A DNA stretch of 64,000 bases from Microbacterium sp. Au-Mic1 (GTDB lineage: Bacteria; Actinomycetota; Actinomycetes; Actinomycetales; Microbacteriaceae). Each line of letters begins with the position of its first letter. Position 1 is the first letter of the stretch. The notes under the pieces were generated by a model that saw nothing but the letters and a program-made list of their open reading frames with translations, was not told the origin of the DNA and made no database searches. This document shows, piece after piece, positions 25,529 to 32,267 of the stretch. Position numbers and translations under genes: made by a program. The stretch covers positions 186,001 through 250,000 of the forward strand of contig NZ_JAJTTF010000002.1 in NCBI RefSeq assembly GCF_021341785.1, in the 5' to 3' direction.

Positions 25529-26352
25529 GCGCCCGGATCGGTCGGCGCGACGTGACCCTCGTGGTCGGTCTCGTGATCCTCGTGATCCTGGCCGCTGCGG
25601 CGATCCTCTCCGCATTCTGGACCCCGTTCGCGCTGGACGACACCTCCGGCGGACGTCTCGCGCCCCCGGGCGGCGCGCATCTGCTCGGCACCGATCGGCT
25701 CGGTCGCGACCTGTTCAGCCAGGTGCTCGCCGGCACTCGCATCGCGATTCTGGTCGGCATCGGATCCGTCGCCCTGGCCGCGGTCATCGGCTTCGTCATC
25801 GGCACGACGGCCGCCCTGCTGCCCGGGTGGGTGGACGATGCGGTGTCATCGTTCCTGGATGTGCTGATCGCGTTCCCGACGCTGCTGCTGGCGATGCTGA
25901 TCGTCGCCGCGCGCGGGCCGGGTCTGGACACCGCGATCGTCGCGATCGGAATCGCGGGGTCCGCGATCGTCTCGCGCTTCACCCGCATCCTGGTCAAGGG
26001 CGTGCTGTCGCAGAGCTTCGTGACCGCGGCGCGCACATCGGGCGCGCCGACCCTGGGCGTGCTCGCCCGGCACGTGCTCCCGAACATCTGGCCGGCTCTC
26101 GCCGTGAACCTCGCCGTGCTGTTCGGCGCGGCCATCATGGCCGAGGCCTCGCTGTCCTATCTCGGGCTCGGTGTGCCGCCGCCCAACTCCTCGCTCGGGC
26201 GCCTGCTGCAGGAGGCCCAGTCCACCGTGCTCACGTCGCCCTGGGGCGCCGTGATCCCTGGAATCGTGATCGCCTTGCTCGTGCTGGGCGCGAACGCCGT
26301 CGCGGACGGGCTGCGCGAGCGATTCGATCCGACTCGTCGGGGGAGGAGCTGA
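25525..26352 (+). CDS. ABC transporter permease (DppC/OppC-like)
   Basis: The 275-aa permease has the DppC pattern: an N-terminal helix, then 'PPGGAHLLGTDRLGRDLFSQVLAGTRI' before the core helices, and an EAA loop in 'SFVTAARTSGAPTLGVLARHVLPNIWPAL'. It pairs with the preceding permease. Start is the ATG overlapping the upstream stop. Its own TGA overlaps the ATG of the first ATPase (TGATG, 26350-26354). Confidence 0.93.
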   Translation: MSARIGRRDVTLVVGLVILVILAAAAILSAFWTPFALDDTSGGRLAPPGGAHLLGTDRLGRDLFSQVLAGTRIAILVGIGSVALAAVIGFVIGTTAALLPGWVDDAVSSFLDVLIAFPTLLLAMLIVAARGPGLDTAIVAIGIAGSAIVSRFTRILVKGVLSQSFVTAARTSGAPTLGVLARHVLPNIWPALAVNLAVLFGAAIMAEASLSYLGLGVPPPNSSLGRLLQEAQSTVLTSPWGAVIPGIVIALLVLGANAVADGLRERFDPTRRGRS

Positions 26353-27176
26353 TGGGCGCGGACGTACAGGTGCGGGGACTCCGCATCGTCTCCGACGCCG
26401 GCGCGGAGCTCGTGCGCGGCCTCGATCTCGACCTCGGCCCGGGCGAGCGGCTGGGGCTCGTCGGCGAGTCCGGATCCGGCAAGACGCTCACCGGCCTCGC
26501 CCTGCTGGGGCTGCTGCCCCCGGGACTCACCGCGACCGGGTCGATCCGGCTCGATGGCGCCGAACTGATCGGCGCCCCCGAACGTGCGCTGCAGCGGATC
26601 CGCGGGTCGCGGATCGCGGCCGTGTTCCAGGATCCGTCGTCGGCGCTCGACCCGCTCATGCGGGTGGGCGACCAGATCGCCCGCCCGGTGCGTCGGCATC
26701 GCGGCCTGCGGGGCGCCGAGCTGCGCGCCGAAGTGCTCGCCGCAGCCGCGGAGGTGCGTCTGCCCGATCCGGAGCGGCTGCTGAGACGCTACCCGTTCGA
26801 GCTCTCCGGCGGACAGCGCCAGCGCGTCGCGATCGCGATGGCGCTGGCCTGCCGTCCCGACGTGCTGCTCGCGGACGAACCGACCACCGCGCTCGACGTG
26901 ACCGTGCAGGCGACCGTCCTCGAGCTGCTCGACGACGCCGTGCGAAGGCACGGGACGTCGCTCGTGTTCGTCTCGCACGATCTCGCGGTCGTCGCGGGGA
27001 TCGCGGAGCGCGCGATCGTGCTCCGTCGCGGCGAGGCCGTCGAGGAGGGGCCGGCGCGGCGCATCGTGACCGCCCCCGAACACGACTACACCCGCCGACT
27101 GGTGGAGTCCGCCCGCGCGCTCGAGTCCGCACTCGACCGTCTGAGCGGTGCCGGGGGAGAGGGAGGCCGAGTATGA
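26352..27176 (+). CDS. ABC transporter ATP-binding protein (DppD/OppD-like)
   Basis: The 274-aa ATPase has Walker A GESGSGKT, Q-loop 'VFQDPSSALDPLMRVGDQIA' (typical of OppD/DppD), signature LSGGQRQR, Walker B 'VLLADEPTTALD' and switch 'VSHD'. It lacks the long C-terminal oligopeptide/Cys-cluster tail seen in some OppD proteins. Works with the ATPase encoded next as a heterodimer driving the importer. AGGAG lies just before the start; ATGA overlap with the next gene. Confidence 0.93.
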   Translation: MGADVQVRGLRIVSDAGAELVRGLDLDLGPGERLGLVGESGSGKTLTGLALLGLLPPGLTATGSIRLDGAELIGAPERALQRIRGSRIAAVFQDPSSALDPLMRVGDQIARPVRRHRGLRGAELRAEVLAAAAEVRLPDPERLLRRYPFELSGGQRQRVAIAMALACRPDVLLADEPTTALDVTVQATVLELLDDAVRRHGTSLVFVSHDLAVVAGIAERAIVLRRGEAVEEGPARRIVTAPEHDYTRRLVESARALESALDRLSGAGGEGGRV

Positions 27177-27961
27177 CCGCGTTGTTCACGCTCGACGGCG
27201 TCTCGCACCACTATCGACGTTCGGCACCGGCGGCGCTTCAGGATGTGACCTTCGGGGTCTCCGCTGGGCGCAGTCTGGGGCTGGTCGGCGAATCCGGATC
27301 CGGCAAGACCACCCTGCTCTCGCTCATGCTCGGCCTGCGCCGCCCGACGTCCGGTGCAGTGCTGTTCGAGGGCGCCCCGCCGGCGGGTGGATCCCGGGAG
27401 TCCGTGCGGGCGTTCCGCCGCGCGGTGCAGCCGGTCTATCAGGATCCCTACGCCTCACTGGACCCTCGTCAGCGCGTCGACTCGATCCTCGCGGAGCCGC
27501 TGCGGTGGCTCGGCGAGGGAGAGAGCGACGGGGATCGGACGGCACGGCCATCGGGCCGGGGCCGGCTGGCCGAGGCGCTGCGCGACGTCGAGCTCGAGGA
27601 CGACGCGCTGCTGCGCTATCCGCATGAGTTCTCCGGCGGTCAGCGGCAGCGGATCGCGATCGCCCGTGCGCTGATCACACGCCCCCGGGTGCTGCTCGCG
27701 GATGAGCCCGTGAGCGCTCTCGACCTGTCGACCAGGCTCGAGGTGGTGCGCCTGCTGGCGCGGCTTCAGGTCGAGCACGGCCTGACACTCGTCATGGTCT
27801 CGCACGACCTGTCGATCGTCGCCGAGCTCTGCGCGGACGTCGTGGTGCTGCAGGGCGGACGCGTGGTCGACGCGGGGCGGACCGCCGAGGTGCTCGCCGA
27901 TCCGGAGAGCTCCTACACGCGCGCCCTCATCGATGCGGTGCCGAGGCTCCCGCGGGCGTGA
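27173..27961 (+). CDS. ABC transporter ATP-binding protein (DppF/OppF-like)
   Basis: The 262-aa ATPase has Walker A GESGSGKTT, 'PVYQDPYASLDPRQRVDSILAEPL' (OppF/DppF-type Q-loop region), signature 'FSGGQRQR', Walker B 'VLLADEPVSALD' and switch 'VSHD'. It completes the importer operon. Its last 35 bp overlap the convergent acyltransferase gene, so no separate terminator exists between them. Confidence 0.93.
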   Translation: MTALFTLDGVSHHYRRSAPAALQDVTFGVSAGRSLGLVGESGSGKTTLLSLMLGLRRPTSGAVLFEGAPPAGGSRESVRAFRRAVQPVYQDPYASLDPRQRVDSILAEPLRWLGEGESDGDRTARPSGRGRLAEALRDVELEDDALLRYPHEFSGGQRQRIAIARALITRPRVLLADEPVSALDLSTRLEVVRLLARLQVEHGLTLVMVSHDLSIVAELCADVVVLQGGRVVDAGRTAEVLADPESSYTRALIDAVPRLPRA

Positions 27962-29267
27962 GCGGAGCGCGGTACGCCCCGACCAGCATCAGCGCCAGGA
28001 CGGTCCCGCTCAGGGCGCACACGGCGAGCGGCAGATCCAGGCCGTAGGCGGTGATGGCGAGGATCGGCAGCAGGAAGACCACGACCGCGACCGCCGTCCT
28101 GCCGAGGGAGGGCTGGGCGCCCATGGCCGGCGCCTTCTCGAAGCGCACGAGCCAGAGCGACAGCAGCCACACCGCAGCGAGCACGATGATGAGGAACGGC
28201 ACCCTGGTCCACCACCATGCCGGACTCCCCGGAGCCGGCATGGGCACCGGCAGCAGCAGCTGCACGCCGATCAGGACCATGATCATCGGCAGATGCCACA
28301 GGTACACCGTCATGAGACGTGACCCGATCAGGAGCACCGCGCCCTGCACGACGCGCGTGCGCATGAGAGCGGTGAGCGGACCGTGCAGCATGGTGAGCCC
28401 CGCCGCCTGCACGACGGCGAGGATCGCGAGCGGGGTCGTCGGCGGCCATTGGTTGCTGAGCATGTTCCAGGAGTATCCGCCGAGCGAGACCAGACCCCAG
28501 ATGCCGAGATAGCCGATCGCGATGACGCCGAGCAGCTGCCAGAAGCGGCGGCGGGTGAACCATCCGTCGTACAGGAGGAAGCCGACCTGCTGGGCGAACA
28601 GCCACACGAACGCCACATTGGGGATGCCGAACAGCTCACTTCCGATGCCATAGCCCGTCGACGGGACATGGCCGAGGCCGAGCAGGCCGCCCGCCACGAG
28701 GAAGCGCAGCGCGTCGGTCGCCGCGGCTCCGGCCAGCAGCACCAGAGGGACCCGCATGCCGAAACGGGCATGGAGCCCGACCATCCACGGAGCCAGGGCC
28801 TGCACGAGCAGGTACGCGGCGAGGAACCACAGGGGGGATCCGATGCCGATGGCGATCGTGTCGACCAGAGCGGGATCGACCCCGAGCAGCCGGGTCGCTG
28901 CGAGCGCAACGGTGAAGAAGACGAACACGGGGATCGCCGGGCGGGCCAGGCGGGCCAGACGCAATCGCACGAAGCCGACCGCATCCTCGCCACGATGCTG
29001 GGCGGAGCGCCAGCCGGCCCGCGCCGCGTAGCCGCCGACGACGAAGAAGAGCGGCATGATGTTCAGGATCCAGCTCGCCGCATCGAACCAGGACTGCCCT
29101 TCCACCGTGCGCTCGATGAGCAGGGAGCCGTCGGCCCGTCGGCCGACGCCCGTGAAGAGGATGTGCACGAACACCACGAGGACGACGCAGGCGACGCGGG
29201 TCAGATCCAGGGTGAGATCCCGTCCCTCGGGGACGACCCGGGCGGGGCTGGCGGCGGCGCTGCTCAT
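27927..29267 (-). CDS. Acyltransferase family 3 membrane protein
   Basis: The 446-aa polytopic protein starts with a cytoplasmic segment, then 'LDLTRVACVVLVVFVHILFTGVG', a variant of the Acyltransferase_3 first helix, and 'MPLFFVVGGYAA' (F-F-V-x-G). About ten to eleven helices are predicted. Likely acylates a surface sugar or lipid from the cytoplasmic side; acceptor unknown. The start is supported on the minus strand by TAGGGT seven bases upstream. Its promoter region is shared, divergently, with the trpS leader, 86 bp away. Convergent overlap of 35 bp with the importer ATPase. Confidence 0.85.
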   Translation of the reverse strand: MSSAAASPARVVPEGRDLTLDLTRVACVVLVVFVHILFTGVGRRADGSLLIERTVEGQSWFDAASWILNIMPLFFVVGGYAARAGWRSAQHRGEDAVGFVRLRLARLARPAIPVFVFFTVALAATRLLGVDPALVDTIAIGIGSPLWFLAAYLLVQALAPWMVGLHARFGMRVPLVLLAGAAATDALRFLVAGGLLGLGHVPSTGYGIGSELFGIPNVAFVWLFAQQVGFLLYDGWFTRRRFWQLLGVIAIGYLGIWGLVSLGGYSWNMLSNQWPPTTPLAILAVVQAAGLTMLHGPLTALMRTRVVQGAVLLIGSRLMTVYLWHLPMIMVLIGVQLLLPVPMPAPGSPAWWWTRVPFLIIVLAAVWLLSLWLVRFEKAPAMGAQPSLGRTAVAVVVFLLPILAITAYGLDLPLAVCALSGTVLALMLVGAYRAPLTPAGASAPHR

Positions 29268-29280
29268 GGCGACGACCCTA
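29268..29280 (-). promoter_or_regulatory. Leaderless promoter of the acyltransferase gene at 29267
   Basis: On the minus strand TAGGGT (29280-29275) is followed by seven bases and the ATG. Confidence 0.5.
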
Positions 29281-29341
29281 GCGGCGGAGGTATGCCGAGC
29301 CCGGCATCGGACGAGGCGGCGAGCCGCGGTCGCCGAGGGCG

Positions 29342-29353
29342 TACCATCGGGAC
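29342..29353 (+). promoter_or_regulatory. Leaderless promoter of the trpS leader peptide
   Basis: TACCAT (29342-29347), CGGGAC, then ATG of the leader peptide at 29354. If used, the mRNA begins at the first codon of the leader. No clear -35. Confidence 0.5.
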
Positions 29354-29389
29354 ATGCGCGTGACGAACTCCTGGTGGTGGCTGCTCTAG
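29354..29389 (+). CDS. Trp leader peptide (11 aa, three consecutive Trp codons)
   Basis: ATG at 29354 encodes MRVTNSWWWLL and stops at TAG 29387-29389. Three adjacent TGG codons (29372-29380), in a genome where Trp is rare, are the hallmark of a ribosome-mediated attenuator sensing charged tRNA-Trp. It lies 105 bp before trpS on the same strand, and mutually exclusive hairpins follow immediately. There is no Shine-Dalgarno, consistent with leaderless initiation. Confidence 0.8.
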   Translation: MRVTNSWWWLL

Positions 29390-29440
29390 CAGCTCACGCG
29401 CACGAACGACCACTCACGCGGGCTGCATGGCGGCCCGCGT
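29380..29440 (+). promoter_or_regulatory. trpS transcription attenuator (regions 1-4)
   Basis: Region 1 GCTGC (29380-29384) pairs with region 2 GCAGC (29389-29393). Region 2 plus CGCG (29397-29400) can instead pair with CGCG (29417-29420) and GCTGC (29422-29426), which form the left arm of the terminator. The three pairings exclude each other as in classical trp attenuators. A ribosome stalled at the Trp codons would cover region 1, free region 2 to pair with region 3, and so prevent the terminator. Read-through is therefore expected when charged tRNA-Trp is scarce. Confidence 0.68.
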
Positions 29441-29450
29441 TCTCCGTCTC
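29416..29450 (+). terminator. Attenuator terminator hairpin
   Basis: ACGCGGGCTGC (29416-29426) pairs with GCGGCCCGCGT (29430-29440): 11 pairs including one U-G, with a three-base ATG loop. It is followed by TCTCCGTCTC, moderately U-rich RNA. It lies 54 bp before the trpS start. Confidence 0.65.
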
Positions 29451-29494
29451 ACACGCACGGCCTCCCTGCGGCTCCCCGATTTTCTGGAGCAGAC

Positions 29495-30535
29495 ATGGAT
29501 ACTTTCACCGCGACGACCGACCGCATGGGACGACTGCGATCCGAGATCGCCGAGCATCCGGCACGGCATCGGATCCTCACCGGCGAGCGGCCCACCGGGC
29601 GCCTGCATCTCGGGCACCTCTTCGGAACGATCCTGGAGCGGGCGCGACTGCAGGCCGCCGGCGTGGAGACCTTCGTCGTGCTCGCCGACTATCAGGTCAT
29701 CACCGATCGGGAGAGCCCCGGCGCGGTCCGCGAGAACATTCTCGAGGCGGTGCGCGACAACCTCGCTGCAGGCCTCGATCCGGAGCGCACGGTGTTCTTC
29801 ACGCATTCCTCGATCCCGGAGCTGAACCAGCTGATGCTGCCGTTCCTCAGCCTCGTCACCGACGCAGAGCTGCGGCGCAACCCCACGGTGAAGGCGGAGG
29901 CGCAGGATTCGGGACGCGCGCTGGGCGGGCTGCTGCTGACCTACCCGGTGCATCAGGCCGCCGACATCCTGTTCTGCAAGGGAACACTCGTGCCGGTCGG
30001 CAAGGACAATCTCCCGCACGTGGAGATGACGCGCACGATCGCGCGGCGCTTCAACGAACGGTACGCCCGGATCTTCCCGGTGCCGGCAGGGCTGGTGACG
30101 GACGCGCCGGAGCTCCCGGGCCTGGACGGCCGCAAGATGTCGAAGAGCCACGGGAACGGGATCGCGCTCGGCATGAGCGCGGATGAGACGGCGACCGCGA
30201 TCCGGCGCGCTCGCACCGACGCCGATCGGCTGATCACCTACGACCCCGTGCGCCGGCCGGGCGTGTCGGGATTGCTCACGACCGCGGCGACGTGCTTGGG
30301 CATCGGCCCGGCGGACGTGGCCGCGCGTGTCGGAACCGGTGGATCGGCAGAGCTCAAGCGTGTGACGATCGAGGCGGTGAACGACTTCCTGCGCGGGCAC
30401 AGGGAGGGCCGCGCGCGGATCACGCCCGAGGACGCGGCCGCGGCGATCCGCGCGGGCAACGCGCGCGCCCGTGGGATCGCCGCGGAGACCCTCGATGAGG
30501 TCCGCGCCGCGATGGGTATGGCCTACGGCTTCTGA
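29495..30535 (+). CDS. trpS: Tryptophanyl-tRNA synthetase, inducible/auxiliary type
   Basis: The 346-aa class Ic synthetase has HLGH (38-41), KMSKS (214-218) and 'TYPVHQAADILFCKGTLVPVGKDNLPHVE', the tryptophanyl-adenylate site. It charges tRNA-Trp in the cytoplasm. Sequence style ('ILTGERPTGRLHLGH', 'VLADYQVITDR') differs from the housekeeping 'SGxQPSG...VDQHAIT' form. It resembles, from memory, the second TrpRS of Streptomyces that is indolmycin-resistant and induced. By eye, the position of His43 in the Geobacillus enzyme is Gln67 here. ATG at 29495 has GGAG upstream. Expression is probably controlled by the leader peptide attenuator. Convergent overlap of 13 bp with the DUF4349 gene. Whether this is the only TrpRS of the organism cannot be seen in this window. 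Confidence 0.93.
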   Translation: MDTFTATTDRMGRLRSEIAEHPARHRILTGERPTGRLHLGHLFGTILERARLQAAGVETFVVLADYQVITDRESPGAVRENILEAVRDNLAAGLDPERTVFFTHSSIPELNQLMLPFLSLVTDAELRRNPTVKAEAQDSGRALGGLLLTYPVHQAADILFCKGTLVPVGKDNLPHVEMTRTIARRFNERYARIFPVPAGLVTDAPELPGLDGRKMSKSHGNGIALGMSADETATAIRRARTDADRLITYDPVRRPGVSGLLTTAATCLGIGPADVAARVGTGGSAELKRVTIEAVNDFLRGHREGRARITPEDAAAAIRAGNARARGIAAETLDEVRAAMGMAYGF

Positions 30536-31656
30536 GTCTCGGCTCCGGCTCCGGAGGTCTGCGGGCTCTCCGTGGCGACGCGTGTGCGACGAGCACGGCG
30601 CGTCCGCACGATCGCCCAGACGATGAGCGTCACCACGATCGCGACGGCGAGCCAGGGGAGGAGGAACCCGAGCGCGATCACGAGGGCGTTCAGCGAGATG
30701 ATGAGACCCTTCCAGCCTGCGGCGAGACCGTCGCCGAAGCCGGCGGGGTCGGCCGCCGCGGGTGCTTCGCGCACGAGCGTCACCTGCACGGACGACATCG
30801 CGACCTGGGATTCGAGATCCTTCAGCTGCTGCTGCGCCGATTGCAGCTGAGACTGGCGGTCGGTCAGCGCGGTCTCGGCGGTGAGCAGATCCGCCACCGA
30901 GGTCGCCTGCGACATCAGCTGAGTCAGGCGCGTGACGGAGGCCGTCAGTGAGTCGATCTGGGCGCGCAGATCGGTGGTCGCCGTGGTCACGTCGTTCGTG
31001 CCGACCGAGGTCGCCAGCACCGTGCCCTGCGCTCGCAGCGCGTCCATCACGGCATCCAGGTCCGCGGCAGGTACGCGCAGCGTCACCCAGCCGTCACCGG
31101 TGGCCGGGGGGACGATCCCGCCGTCGGTCGTCATCGGTACCTGCGCGGATCCGATCTGCTGGCTCTCCACGAAGCCGCCGTACTTCTTCGCCAGAGCAGC
31201 CAGCGCATCGGCGGCCTTGCGCACGTCGTCGACCTGGACGGTGGCGGATCCGGTCCGGATGATGTCGCGCGGCGTGTTCGCGGAGGGAGCGGAGCCGCCC
31301 GCGGCACCGGATGTCGCGCCCTCCGAAGTCTGGGCGAGGTCCTTGGCTGCTCCTCCGGCCAGTGGCACCGACCCCGAGGTCGCGTGGTACGGGGCGGAGG
31401 CGGAGGAGCCGGAAGAACCGGAGGAGAGGGACCCGGTGGCGTTCAAGATCGCCGGGGTCACCAGCACGCCGACCACGAACGCCGCCGCGACGCCGCCCGC
31501 GGTCAGCCACTTGCGGCGGCGTGTGCGGTGGCGTGCGGCGGTGGAGCGCGCCCTCTCCGCGTCCCGCTCCTCGGCGATCTGCGCGAAGACGGCCTCCTCG
31601 ATGCGGTCCACGCTTTCGTCGGACAGTGGAGGCAGCTCGGTCGGGGTGGTGGTCAT
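30523..31656 (-). CDS. DUF4349 membrane protein, possible anti-sigma partner
   Basis: The 377-aa protein has a charged cytoplasmic N-terminus (about 1-48) and a membrane helix at about 50-70. A Ser/Gly/Ala linker leads into the DUF4349 domain ('RDIIRTGSATVQVDDVRKAADALAALAKKYGGFVES'), which contains a coiled coil near 'LTDRQSQLQSAQQQLKDLESQV'. A second helix lies close to the C-terminus before a basic tail. The topology puts DUF4349 outside the cell. Its ATG overlaps the stop of the ECF sigma gene (ATGA), and the N-terminal cytoplasmic part is where an anti-sigma would bind. Control of the sigma factor is an inference from this pairing. Confidence 0.85.
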   Translation of the reverse strand: MTTTPTELPPLSDESVDRIEEAVFAQIAEERDAERARSTAARHRTRRRKWLTAGGVAAAFVVGVLVTPAILNATGSLSSGSSGSSASAPYHATSGSVPLAGGAAKDLAQTSEGATSGAAGGSAPSANTPRDIIRTGSATVQVDDVRKAADALAALAKKYGGFVESQQIGSAQVPMTTDGGIVPPATGDGWVTLRVPAADLDAVMDALRAQGTVLATSVGTNDVTTATTDLRAQIDSLTASVTRLTQLMSQATSVADLLTAETALTDRQSQLQSAQQQLKDLESQVAMSSVQVTLVREAPAAADPAGFGDGLAAGWKGLIISLNALVIALGFLLPWLAVAIVVTLIVWAIVRTRRARRTRVATESPQTSGAGAETQKP

Positions 31657-32213
31657 GATGCGGGCTCCGTTTCGGTCACAGCGCCGCGCAGGCGGGTGCG
31701 CACGCGGGAGAGACGGTTGCGGACGACACCGTGCCCGACGCCGAGCTCGGAGGCCGCGGCGCGGTAGTCCCAGCCCTCGGTCGCGCACAGCCGGAAGATC
31801 TCCCGGTCGAGCACGCTCATGCCCTCGAGCTCCGCCGCGATCCTGTCGGCGAGCTCGGTGGCGATCACCTGCTGCTCGACGTCGATCAGGGCCGGGATCA
31901 GCTCGTCCACGCCCTCGGTGGTGTGCTCGGCATCGCGCTGACGCCGGCGCAGCCGGTTGGCCGCCTGGAAGCGGCAGATCGTGGCCAGCCACGGCAGCAG
32001 CGAATCGCCTGCCAGCTCGAGGCCCGGCAGCTTGCGCCAGGCGACGACGAACGCCTCCTGCGTCACATCCTCGGCATCGCCGGCGTCGTGCAGGATGCCG
32101 TACGCGATCCAGTAGACCGGGCGGACGTACGCGCGGTACAGCGTGCGGAAGGCGGTCTCGCTTCCCGCCGCTGCGCGCGCGACGAGCGTCCTGTCGTGTG
32201 CGTCGTGTGCCAT
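31653..32213 (-). CDS. ECF-type RNA polymerase sigma factor
   Basis: The 186-aa protein has sigma region 2 ('FRTLYRAYVRPVYWIAYGILHDAGDAEDVTQEAFVVAWRKLPGL', with the D-A-E-D-V-T-Q-E-A-F signature) and region 4 ('LDREIFRLCATEGWDYRAAASELGVGHGVVRNRLSRVRTRLRG'). It directs RNA polymerase to specific promoters. Translationally coupled to the DUF4349 membrane protein, which may restrain it at the membrane. AACGGAG before the ATG gives a normal ribosome-binding site. A -10-like ACTATG lies about 30 bp upstream on the minus strand. Regulon unknown. Confidence 0.92.
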   Translation of the reverse strand: MAHDAHDRTLVARAAAGSETAFRTLYRAYVRPVYWIAYGILHDAGDAEDVTQEAFVVAWRKLPGLELAGDSLLPWLATICRFQAANRLRRRQRDAEHTTEGVDELIPALIDVEQQVIATELADRIAAELEGMSVLDREIFRLCATEGWDYRAAASELGVGHGVVRNRLSRVRTRLRGAVTETEPAS

Positions 32214-32267
32214 GCCGGCTCCGTTCGGTGTCTCTCACTCCATAGTGTCGGCACCGGCGGAATCGTC

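Noticed and set aside
27927..29267. Link between this acyltransferase and the peptide-type importer
   Set aside because: The genes are convergent and share only an overlap; nothing else suggests a common function.
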